64,000 nt of DNA from Oerskovia sp042887685 (GTDB lineage: Bacteria > Actinomycetota > Actinomycetes > Actinomycetales > Cellulomonadaceae). How positions within the stretch are numbered: the stretch's first letter is position 1; each line of letters begins with the position of its first letter. The notes beneath the pieces were generated by a model. It searched no databases. It was given only the letters and a program-made list of their open reading frames with translations, and was not told the origin of the DNA. The stretch lies in assembly GCF_042887685.1 (NCBI RefSeq), contig NZ_JBHVOS010000021.1, positions 1 to 64,000 of the forward strand, given 5' to 3'. Made by a program: the position numbers and the translations under genes. Shown piece after piece: positions 51,367 to 59,012 of this stretch.

Positions 51367-52725
51367 ATGAACCGTCCCGGCAGCGACCTCGACCCTGCGC
51401 GGACCGAGCCCCCTGCCCGGACGCCCGTCACCTCGTACGACCCCGCGCACCTGACCTACCGGTGGTCACCCGCGATCGGCGCCTTCGCCCACCAGTACGA
51501 CCGCGACCTCCAGCTCCTCGTCGTGTGGTCCGGGGGGCGGGCGCACGAGGCAGAGATCCTCGAGCGCGTCGCGGCCGACTTCATGGTCCTCGCACGGATC
51601 GAGGTCCGGTGGAGCCCCGAGAAGATGGTCAACGACTTCGAGCGGCTCTACGGGCAGACCCTGTGGGGCACCTCGCCCAAGCACGAGGAGGTGGGCGACG
51701 GGCCGTTCCTCCTGCTGATCCTGGAGGACCACGCCCCGGCCTACTCCTACCGGCAGAACGTCACGGGCTACGTCGAGCTCACCAACGTCAACGTCGCACG
51801 CGTCAAGGCCGCGGCCCGGGCGCTCACGGGTGGGTACCGCATCCACTCGAGCAACAACATCCGCGAGTTCTTCCGCGACGCGACGCTCGTCCTGGGTCCC
51901 GAGCGCCTGCACGAGATCATCGCGCAGGACGGTCCGGCCGACGGCACGTCGGTGCTCGCGGAGGACGTCGTGGGCAGCCACGGCTGGGACAGCCTCGACC
52001 AGGTGTTCCGCACCCTGCGCTGGACGTCCCGCTACGTCGTCCTGCGCAACTTCGACGACCTCCCGGGAAGCCTCGAGGACGACCACGAGATCGACGTGCT
52101 GTGCGACGACCAGACGGACCTCGCGGCCGTCCTCAACGCGACCGAGGTGTACCCCGGCCCCGAGGGCGCGCAGTTCCGGACCCTGGTCGGGGGCGAGGAG
52201 GTCTTCTTCGACACCCGGTACGTGGGCGACGGCTACCTCGACACCGAGTGGCAGCGCGAGATCCTCGCGCGCCGCGAGTGGCGCGACGGCCAGGTCGCGG
52301 TGCCCCGGCACGACGACCACCTCTTCTCCTTGCTCTACCACGCCAAGGTGCAGAAGCCGGCCGTCAAGCCCGCCTACGTCGGGCGGCTCACGCAGCTCGC
52401 CCTCGACGTCGGGCTGCCCGAGCAGGTCGCGCGCACCCTGACGCAGGACGAGGTCGCGGCCTCCCAGCTCGACGGGTACCTCGCGGGGCACGGGTTCACG
52501 GTGCCGCTGCCCGTCGACCCCGCGGTGCACCGCAACGCCGAGTTCCTCACGCTCTTCCGCCTGACGCCGCTCGCCGACCCGCCGCTCAAGGTCGCGACGG
52601 CCGAGCTGTGGCAGTCCGCGAAGCGCAGCCCCGTGGCCCGGGCACTGGGCAGGTCCCGCGTCGTGCGGGGTGCGTACCACCGGCTGCGCTCGGCCGTCCA
52701 CGCGCTCAAGGACCGCCGGGCCTGA
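51367..52725 (+). CDS. Nucleotidyltransferase-like protein of the glycan locus
   Basis: A 452-residue cytosolic protein. The region YVVLRNFDDLPGSLEDDHEI, then DVLCDDQTD, looks like the short hD-x-D motif (EIDVLCDD) of minimal nucleotidyltransferase folds seen in capsule loci. An earlier segment GYRIHSSNNIREFFRDATLV may form an additional alpha/beta domain. It is not a classic glycosyltransferase. It is followed after 210 bp by a kinase-like gene, and the two may act together, for example in adding a phospho-linked group. Function remains unproven. Confidence 0.6.
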   Translation: MNRPGSDLDPARTEPPARTPVTSYDPAHLTYRWSPAIGAFAHQYDRDLQLLVVWSGGRAHEAEILERVAADFMVLARIEVRWSPEKMVNDFERLYGQTLWGTSPKHEEVGDGPFLLLILEDHAPAYSYRQNVTGYVELTNVNVARVKAAARALTGGYRIHSSNNIREFFRDATLVLGPERLHEIIAQDGPADGTSVLAEDVVGSHGWDSLDQVFRTLRWTSRYVVLRNFDDLPGSLEDDHEIDVLCDDQTDLAAVLNATEVYPGPEGAQFRTLVGGEEVFFDTRYVGDGYLDTEWQREILARREWRDGQVAVPRHDDHLFSLLYHAKVQKPAVKPAYVGRLTQLALDVGLPEQVARTLTQDEVAASQLDGYLAGHGFTVPLPVDPAVHRNAEFLTLFRLTPLADPPLKVATAELWQSAKRSPVARALGRSRVVRGAYHRLRSAVHALKDRRA

Positions 52726-52935
52726 CGGACACGGCGGCCGCCGTCGGCGGGCGCCCGCGGCGGGCCTCGCGCACACCCGCTGGACGGAGCTGTCGACGAC
52801 CGCGCAGCCCTCGCGCGTGCCGATTTCGCCCGCTCTCGCGGTGTCCTGCCATGGACCGGCCGCAGGGCTCACCGCTACCGTTGCCGGATCGATCGTGGGG
52901 GTCCGCGACCGCACACCACCAGTCGAGGAGTCGTC

Positions 52936-53673
52936 ATGAGCATGCCTGCCGTCCAGGCGGAGGGGCCGCCCCGCTCGCTGGTCCGCAGGGTCGTGGACCG
53001 GGCGCGGATGGTCTACATCTTCGGCAGCCCCGTCGGCGCGACCTTCGTCAAGGCCACCGACCGCTCGGTGACGGTCTACACCACGACCCACGGGCGACCC
53101 ACGGTCTCGAAGTACTTCGCCCGCACCCGCGTCGGCAAGGACGCGTTCCTCGCGGAGAAGGCCACGGGCGACCTCTTCGGCGACCGGCCGTGGCGCATGC
53201 CCGTGGTGCGGTGGCACCGCCGCGGGTTCACGGTCCCGCGCCTGCCCGACGAGTCCCGCCTCGACGTCGCCGGGCAGCAGCTCTCGCGCGACGACCGCGT
53301 CGACATGGGGGCGTGGACGCTGGAGGTCCTGCTCGAGATCTACCTCACGGGCAACCTGCACGGCGACCTGCAGCCGCACAACATCTGGATGCTCGACGGC
53401 AGGCCCGTCGTGACCGACTTCGAGACGTTCGGGCCGCGGACCCCGGGCATCCCGTTCCTCGACTCGGGCGACATCACGGGCAACGACCCGCGTCCTCGCG
53501 ACCGGAGCCTCGACCCGGCGTTCGACCCCGAGGACGACTGGTCGTTCCACCACATGCTCGGCGTGAGCCTCCAGGACGCGGTCGACGCCCTCCGGCCCCG
53601 GCTCGTCGCCGCGAGCGCCCAGGACCCTGCGGCCCTCGCAAGGCTCGAGGCGCTCGACGGGGTCCGCACCTAG
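52936..53673 (+). CDS. Kinase-like protein (RIO/LPS-kinase type)
   Basis: A 245-residue protein with the catalytic end of the protein-kinase-like fold. The catalytic loop HGDLQPHN gives His142, Asp144 and Asn149, and VVTDFE gives the metal-binding Asp161. The Lys of VSKYFARTRVG is a candidate ATP-binding lysine. Such small kinases in LPS or capsule loci (WaaP/KdkA group) phosphorylate sugars. GAGGAG precedes ATG 52936. A substrate in the glycan precursor is the natural inference; a small-molecule phosphotransferase is the alternative. Confidence 0.75.
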   Translation: MSMPAVQAEGPPRSLVRRVVDRARMVYIFGSPVGATFVKATDRSVTVYTTTHGRPTVSKYFARTRVGKDAFLAEKATGDLFGDRPWRMPVVRWHRRGFTVPRLPDESRLDVAGQQLSRDDRVDMGAWTLEVLLEIYLTGNLHGDLQPHNIWMLDGRPVVTDFETFGPRTPGIPFLDSGDITGNDPRPRDRSLDPAFDPEDDWSFHHMLGVSLQDAVDALRPRLVAASAQDPAALARLEALDGVRT

Positions 53674-53700
53674 GCCGGACGTCCGTACCTCGGCCGGACG
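53668..53700. repeat. Two 14-bp copies spanning the kinase-gene stop
   Basis: ACCTAGGCCGGACG (53668-53681) contains the TAG stop of the kinase-like gene and recurs as ACCTCGGCCGGACG at 53687-53700, 19 bp on, with one mismatch. Confidence 0.7.
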
Positions 53701-53797
53701 CGCACGCGCCCGTCCCGCCTCACCCGTAGCATCTGCACCACCCCGCCCGGCCCGTCCGGTGCGGTCCCCGTCCCGGACGACCAGAGAGGGTCAGCCG

Positions 53798-54640
53798 ATG
53801 TCCGAGTCCCTGCCCGGCGGATCCCGCACCGCAGCCCGTCGCTCTCGCCGCGGGATCGTGGTCCGTCGCCGCGACATCGAGAGCAGGCCCGCGCCAGTGG
53901 GCGGCGGGTTCGCGGAGGTCGCGTACACGCGCCTCCCGCTCCCCCGCGCCCTGACGCGCGCGCTGGGGACGTTCTGCGTCAACACGTCGGACCGGGTCGT
54001 GTCGATCACGTACGACGACGGCCCGCACCCCGAGCACACGCCCCGCCTGCTCGACCTGCTCGCCGCGCGCGGCGAGACCGCGACCTTCTTCGCGCTCGCC
54101 CGGCAGGTCCGGGCGCACCCGGAGATCGCCCGCCGCATCCTCGCCGAGGGTCACGAGCTCGCGCTCCACGGGCAGGACCACCGGTCCCTGCTGACGATGG
54201 GGGACGCCGAGGCGGTCAGGTACGTGCGGGACGCCAAGGACGAGGTCGAGTCGATCGTCTCGGCGCCCCTCGTCTCGTTCCGGCCCCCGTACGGCGCGCA
54301 CACGGTCCGTCAGGCGCACGGCATCGCCGGGCTCGGCATGGACGTGCTCATCTGGTCGGGCGACGCGTTCGACTGGGTCGACGACGAGGAGGAACGGATC
54401 GCCGAGCGCGCCCTGTCGACGATCTTCCCCGGGAGCATGCTCCTGCTCCACGACGACCGGGGCGACCCCGAGACGCTCGCGCCCGACGAGGTGTTCCCGG
54501 CCTTCGACCGCGCCCGGGTCCTGGACCTGCTGCTCGACCGCCTCGCGGCCGACGGCTACCGGACCGTGACCGCCCACGACCTCGTGACGACGTACCAGCC
54601 CGTCATGAGCATGGCCCGCGAGAGGATGCGTCAGACATGA
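53798..54640 (+). CDS. Polysaccharide deacetylase (NodB/CE4)
   Basis: A 280-residue CE4 enzyme that removes N- or O-acetyl groups from glycans. Motif 1 is TYDDGPHP (Asp73, Asp74); motif 2 is the metal-binding HGQDH (His124, His128), where HSxxH is more usual; motif 3 is RPPYGAH and motif 4 is DVLIWSGDAFDW; a late LLLHDD carries another conserved His. There is no signal peptide, so it probably acts on cytoplasmic lipid-linked or nucleotide-linked intermediates. GAGGG lies upstream of ATG 53798. Its stop overlaps the following glycosyltransferase start by 4 bp. Confidence 0.9.
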   Translation: MSESLPGGSRTAARRSRRGIVVRRRDIESRPAPVGGGFAEVAYTRLPLPRALTRALGTFCVNTSDRVVSITYDDGPHPEHTPRLLDLLAARGETATFFALARQVRAHPEIARRILAEGHELALHGQDHRSLLTMGDAEAVRYVRDAKDEVESIVSAPLVSFRPPYGAHTVRQAHGIAGLGMDVLIWSGDAFDWVDDEEERIAERALSTIFPGSMLLLHDDRGDPETLAPDEVFPAFDRARVLDLLLDRLAADGYRTVTAHDLVTTYQPVMSMARERMRQT

Positions 54641-55692
54641 GCACACCCACGGGGGCGCAGGCCCGCCCCGAGCTCTCGGTGGTCATCCCCGCGTACGACG
54701 CCGAGGCGACCCTCGGGGTCCAGCTCGGCGCGCTGCTCGCGCAGCGTCCCTCGTGGCCCTGGGAGGTGATCGTGAGCGACAACGGGTCGAGCGACGGGAC
54801 CCGTCGGCTCGTCCAGGAGTGGACCGTTCGGATGCCCGAGCTCCGGCTCGTCGACGCCTCGGCGCGTCGCGGGCCCAGCGCGGCCCGCAACATCGCGGTC
54901 ACGCAGGCGCGGTCGGAGGCCCTAGCGTTCTGCGACGCCGACGACATGGTGGCCGACGGCTGGGTCGAGGCGATGCACCGCGCGCTGGCCGAGCACGAGT
55001 TCGTCGCGGGCCCGTTCGAGGGGGCCCGGCTCAACGCCGACCTGACGTCGTCGGTCACGTGGACGGCCCAGACGGACCGGTTGACGGTCAAGCCCGGGCT
55101 GGAGCAGTTCGTCACGGCGGGCTCGGGCAACATGGGTGTGCGCACCGCGGTCTTCGACGAGGTCGGTGGCTTCTACGAGGGGGCCCGCACCGCGGAGGAC
55201 GACGACTTCTGCATCCGGGTCCAGCTCGCGGGGCACGACCTGGTGTTCGACCCGGACATCGTGCTGCACGTCCGACGCCGTGACGGTCTGCGGAACATCG
55301 CCCGGCAGTCCTTCGCGTACGGCGCGGGCGAGCGCTGGCTGAGCCACCGGTACGCGCTGCTGTACGCGCAGGCGCCGCGTACCGCAGGCGACGACGAGCC
55401 GGTGGGTGACGACGAGCCGGTGGGTGACGACGCACGAACGGACTCGGCGCCGGCCCGGAGCACGCCTCCCGCGGGCCGCTTCTCGGGGCTCGCCCGGCGT
55501 GGCCGGGCGATCGCCGTCCGCGGGGCCTCGTTCGTCCGCAAGGCGTTCCGCAAGGCGTCCACGATCCGGCGCCCGGGGGACCTCTCCGACCTGGTGTGGC
55601 GGCTGAGCTGGAGCGCCGGCTGGAAGTTCGGGCGCGTCCCGGAGGCTCCGCCGATCGTCCCGCCACCGACCTGGCGACAGGACCCGTCCTAG
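54637..55692 (+). CDS. GT2-family glycosyltransferase
   Basis: A 351-residue GT-A enzyme. The N-terminus has LSVVIPAYDAEATLGVQLGA, the DNGSSDGT loop and the FCDADDMV (DxD) motif, with the later acidic GARTAEDDDFCIRVQ, all typical of inverting GT2 transferases. A repeated GDDEPV/GDDEPV stretch near residue 255 is a small acidic linker. It is coupled to the deacetylase by ATGA. Its stop codon forms CTAG together with the stop of the convergent GT2 gene. Confidence 0.9.
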   Translation: MSTPTGAQARPELSVVIPAYDAEATLGVQLGALLAQRPSWPWEVIVSDNGSSDGTRRLVQEWTVRMPELRLVDASARRGPSAARNIAVTQARSEALAFCDADDMVADGWVEAMHRALAEHEFVAGPFEGARLNADLTSSVTWTAQTDRLTVKPGLEQFVTAGSGNMGVRTAVFDEVGGFYEGARTAEDDDFCIRVQLAGHDLVFDPDIVLHVRRRDGLRNIARQSFAYGAGERWLSHRYALLYAQAPRTAGDDEPVGDDEPVGDDARTDSAPARSTPPAGRFSGLARRGRAIAVRGASFVRKAFRKASTIRRPGDLSDLVWRLSWSAGWKFGRVPEAPPIVPPPTWRQDPS

Positions 55693-56777
55693 CCCTTCGT
55701 CGTCCCGGCCCCCGGGCCCGTGCCCGGGCCTGTGGCGCCCGTCGGCCTGTCTGTCGCCCCGCCGTCTGCCCTGTCCTTCGCCCCGTCACGCGACCCGCCG
55801 ACGACGCGCCGCACCCGCTCCCGGGCCCAGTCGAGGGGCACGAGCGGCGCGAACCGCGCCGCCCAGGCGACGTGGCCGAGCGCGGCGCCGACCCGGCGCT
55901 CGGAGAGGTCGGCCCGCGCGGCCCGGACGGCGCTCCACGCGGCGAAACGGTCGTTGGCGCGCAGCCGGTCGCGGTAGGCGGCGTCAAGGCCGGCAGAGCC
56001 GGCAGAACCGCCAGAGCCGGCAGAGCCGCCCTTCCCGGCGCGAGCGGCCGCGCGGGCCTGCGAGCGCCTCTCGCGCAGGATCACCCGGATGCCCGCCGCG
56101 AGGTCGCGGTAGGCCCGTGTGGTGTTGCCCGGGTGGTACCGGTAGTCGACGAGGACCTCGTCGACGAAGACAAACGGCCCGAGCGTCGCGGCCGCGAGGA
56201 CCAGGTCGAGGTCCTCCCCCTGCCGGTACGCGGGGTCGAACCCGCCCACGGCGTCGAAGGCGTCACGGCGGACCACGAGGTTGGGCAGCATGATCCCGGT
56301 CCGGCCGCGGACCACGTCGCGTGCGTCGTGGGCCGGGCGCTGGTCGGCGGCCACGAGCTGCACGCCGGCTGGGTCGACCGTGCGCATCGCGCAGTAGGAG
56401 ATCACGGCGTCGGGTCGGGCGGACAGCGCGTCGACCGCGAGGCGCAGCCGGTCGGGGTGCCACCGGTCGTCGTCGTCGAGGAACGCGAGCAGCTCGCCCC
56501 GGGTGTGCCGGACGCCCGTGTTGCGCGCGGTCGAGACGCCCGACGGGTCGAGACGCAGGACCGTCCCGACGCCCGCCTCCTCGACGAGGCCGCGGATCAC
56601 GGCCGGTTCGGGCGAGCCGTCGTCGACGACCACGAGCTCGACGTGCGGGTACGTCTGCGCCGCCACGGAGGCCAACGCCTCGGCCAGGAACGGCCCGCCC
56701 CGGTTGGTGGCGACGACGACGCTCACGAGCGGTTCGGCGACGGCAGCGTCCGCGGCGTCGGGACGTCGGTCGGGCAC
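55689..56777 (-). CDS. GT2-family glycosyltransferase
   Basis: A 362-residue GT-A transferase. It has LVSVVVATNRGGPFLAEALA, the VVDDGSPEP loop, FLDDDDRWHP as the DxD motif and GGFDPAYRQGEDLDLVL. The C-terminal ~40 residues are Gly/Thr/Pro-rich (GTGPGAGTTKG), likely disordered, and a GSAGSGGSAGSAG linker occurs at ~245. GTG 56777 is chosen because GAGGAG stands ten bases upstream. It is convergent with, and shares stop-codon bases with, the upstream GT2 gene. Confidence 0.9.
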   Translation of the reverse strand: MPDRRPDAADAAVAEPLVSVVVATNRGGPFLAEALASVAAQTYPHVELVVVDDGSPEPAVIRGLVEEAGVGTVLRLDPSGVSTARNTGVRHTRGELLAFLDDDDRWHPDRLRLAVDALSARPDAVISYCAMRTVDPAGVQLVAADQRPAHDARDVVRGRTGIMLPNLVVRRDAFDAVGGFDPAYRQGEDLDLVLAAATLGPFVFVDEVLVDYRYHPGNTTRAYRDLAAGIRVILRERRSQARAAARAGKGGSAGSGGSAGSAGLDAAYRDRLRANDRFAAWSAVRAARADLSERRVGAALGHVAWAARFAPLVPLDWARERVRRVVGGSRDGAKDRADGGATDRPTGATGPGTGPGAGTTKG

Positions 56778-56855
56778 GGCGCTCCTCGGTTCGGTCGGGG
56801 TGAATTCGGTGAGATCGCAGGGGCCGGGACCCCTCGCTGGTGGACAATCTCCCAC

Positions 56856-59012
56856 ATGAGGATCCTCCGCGTCTCGCACAGCGCCGTCGTCGACGCGTGG
56901 CGAGAGCGGGAGCGCGGGCTGCGGGCGGCCGGGCTCGAGGTCGAGCTCCTGTCGGCGCGGGCGTGGGACGAGGGCGGCACGACGGTCCCGCTGACGCCCC
57001 GCCCGGGCGAGCCCGTCGAGGGCGTCCGGACGTTCGGGTCGCACCCCGCGCTGTTCGTCTACGCCCCCGGCCCGCTCTGGCGCGCCCTCGGTCAGGAGTG
57101 GGACGTCCTGGACCTGCACGAGGAGCCGTTCGCCCTCGCGACGGCGGAGATCCTGGCGCTGCGCCGGCTCCGCGCCCTCCTCCCGGGTCGTGCCCGACGT
57201 CCTGCGCCGCCCTACGTGCTGTACTCGGCGCAGAACATCCCCAAGCGCTACCCCTGGCCGTTCCGCGCCTTCGAGGCAGCGGCCCTGCGCGGCGCGGCCG
57301 CGGTGTCGGTCTGCAACGAGGCCGCAGCGGGCATCGTCCGGACGAAGGGCGCGCGAGGAGCCGTCGAGGTGGTCCCGCTGGGCGTGGACCTGTCGGTCTT
57401 CTCGCCGGGTGAGGCCGTCGCTCCCGGCCCGTCCTCCCTGCTGCCCGACGGCGTCGCGTCCGCCCCCGGTCCGGGTCGCCCGGGGACGGGGCCGCCGGCC
57501 GGGGGGCCGGTGCACGTCGGCTACGCGGGGCGCCTCGCCCCGCACAAGGGCGTGGACGTCCTGCTCGCGGCGGCCCGGGACGACGACCGCCTGCACGTGA
57601 CGCTCGCGGGCGACGGCCCGTCGGCCCGCGCGCTCCGCGACCGGGCGCGGGCGCTGGGCGACCGGGTCCGGTTCGTCGGTCCGCTCACGGGCGACGACCT
57701 GGTCGCGTTCTACCGCTCGCTCGACGTCCTGGCCGTCCCGTCGCTCGACACCCCCGGCTGGATCGAGCAGTTCGGTCGGGTCGCGGTCGAGGCCATGGCG
57801 TGCGGCACGCCCGTGGTGGCGAGCGACTCGGGCGCCCTGCCCGACGTCGTGGGCGGTGCGGGCCTGCTCGTCCCGCCCGGTGACGCCGTGGCGCTGCGCG
57901 AGGCGCTCGTCCGGGTCGTCGACGAGCCCGACCTGGCCGAGGCCCTCCGCGCGCAGGGCCTGGCGCGCGCCGCGTCGTGCGCCTGGCCCGAGGTCGCCCG
58001 CCGCTATCTCGCCCTCTACGAGCACGCGACGGCGCACCCCTCGCCCGCGTCGCCCGCGCCGGCAGGGACCTCGACCCGCGCGGGCGGCGAGCACACCTCG
58101 GGGACCGGTGCTCCGCCGTCGGGCAGCGAGCGCCTGCCGCCCGAGGTCGTCCTCGTCGCGTACGGGTCCCCCGACCTGGTGCGCGACGCGCTGAGCCCCC
58201 TCGTCGGCAAGCTCCCGCTGACCGTCGTGGACAACTCGTCGATGCCGGAGATCCGGGAGGTCGCCGAGCTCGCGGGCGCCCGATACCTCGACCCCGGGCG
58301 CAACGGCGGGTTCGCCGCGGGGGTCAACCACGCGCTGCGCCGGCGCCAGACCCCCGGGTCGGACGTCCTCCTGCTCAACCCGGACGCCGTCGTGAGCCCC
58401 GAGGACGTCCTGACGCTCCAGGGGCGGCTCCACGAGGCCCCGGACCTCGCGAGCGTCGGCCCGGCGCAGGTCGACGGCGACGGCGAGGCCGCGCGCGTCG
58501 TCTGGCCCTACCCGTCGCCCGCCGGGACCTGGATCGAGGCCGTCGGTCTCGGCGCGCTGCGCCGCACCCCGGCGGACCGGTCGTTCGTCATCGGGTCCGT
58601 GCTGATGCTCCGGGCCGACGCCCTCGAACAGGTCGGGCCGTTCGACGAGAGCTTCTTCCTCTACGCCGAGGAGACCGACTGGGCCTACCGCGCGACCCTC
58701 CTCGGCAGGCGCCACCTGGCCGTGCCCGAGGTGCGGGCGCTGCACCTCGGCGGCGCCACGAGCGGTGACCCGACCCGTCGCGAGACGCACTTCCACGCGT
58801 CCCAGGAGCGGTACCTGCGCAAGCACTTCGGCGCGACGGGCTGGCACACGGCACGCGCCGGGGTCCTCGCGGGCTCGGCCGCGCGCGCCGTCGCGCTCCG
58901 CGGCACCGGACGCGACCTGGCCCTGCTCCGGCTCCGGCTGTACGCGCGCGGCCCCCTGTCGGCCGAGGCCGCGATGCTCGCCCGCCCCGCCGACCCGGGC
59001 CCCACGACGTGA
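56856..59012 (+). CDS. Bifunctional GT4-GT2 fusion glycosyltransferase
   Basis: A 718-residue protein with two catalytic domains. Residues 1-~395 are a GT-B (GT4) enzyme: ILRVSHSAVVDAWRERERGL, VHVGYAGRLAPHKGVDVLLA, EQFGRVAVEAMACGTPVVAS. Residues ~430-718 are a GT-A (GT2, rhamnosyltransferase-like) enzyme: VVLVAYGSPDLVRDALSPL, the NPDAVVSP motif, and FDESFFLYAEETDWAYRATL. A low-complexity Ala/Pro/Thr/Ser linker (395-430) joins them. It would add two sugars in sequence. No Shine-Dalgarno is evident at ATG 56856; a GACAAT box 7 bp upstream could support leaderless translation. Confidence 0.88.
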   Translation: MRILRVSHSAVVDAWRERERGLRAAGLEVELLSARAWDEGGTTVPLTPRPGEPVEGVRTFGSHPALFVYAPGPLWRALGQEWDVLDLHEEPFALATAEILALRRLRALLPGRARRPAPPYVLYSAQNIPKRYPWPFRAFEAAALRGAAAVSVCNEAAAGIVRTKGARGAVEVVPLGVDLSVFSPGEAVAPGPSSLLPDGVASAPGPGRPGTGPPAGGPVHVGYAGRLAPHKGVDVLLAAARDDDRLHVTLAGDGPSARALRDRARALGDRVRFVGPLTGDDLVAFYRSLDVLAVPSLDTPGWIEQFGRVAVEAMACGTPVVASDSGALPDVVGGAGLLVPPGDAVALREALVRVVDEPDLAEALRAQGLARAASCAWPEVARRYLALYEHATAHPSPASPAPAGTSTRAGGEHTSGTGAPPSGSERLPPEVVLVAYGSPDLVRDALSPLVGKLPLTVVDNSSMPEIREVAELAGARYLDPGRNGGFAAGVNHALRRRQTPGSDVLLLNPDAVVSPEDVLTLQGRLHEAPDLASVGPAQVDGDGEAARVVWPYPSPAGTWIEAVGLGALRRTPADRSFVIGSVLMLRADALEQVGPFDESFFLYAEETDWAYRATLLGRRHLAVPEVRALHLGGATSGDPTRRETHFHASQERYLRKHFGATGWHTARAGVLAGSAARAVALRGTGRDLALLRLRLYARGPLSAEAAMLARPADPGPTT

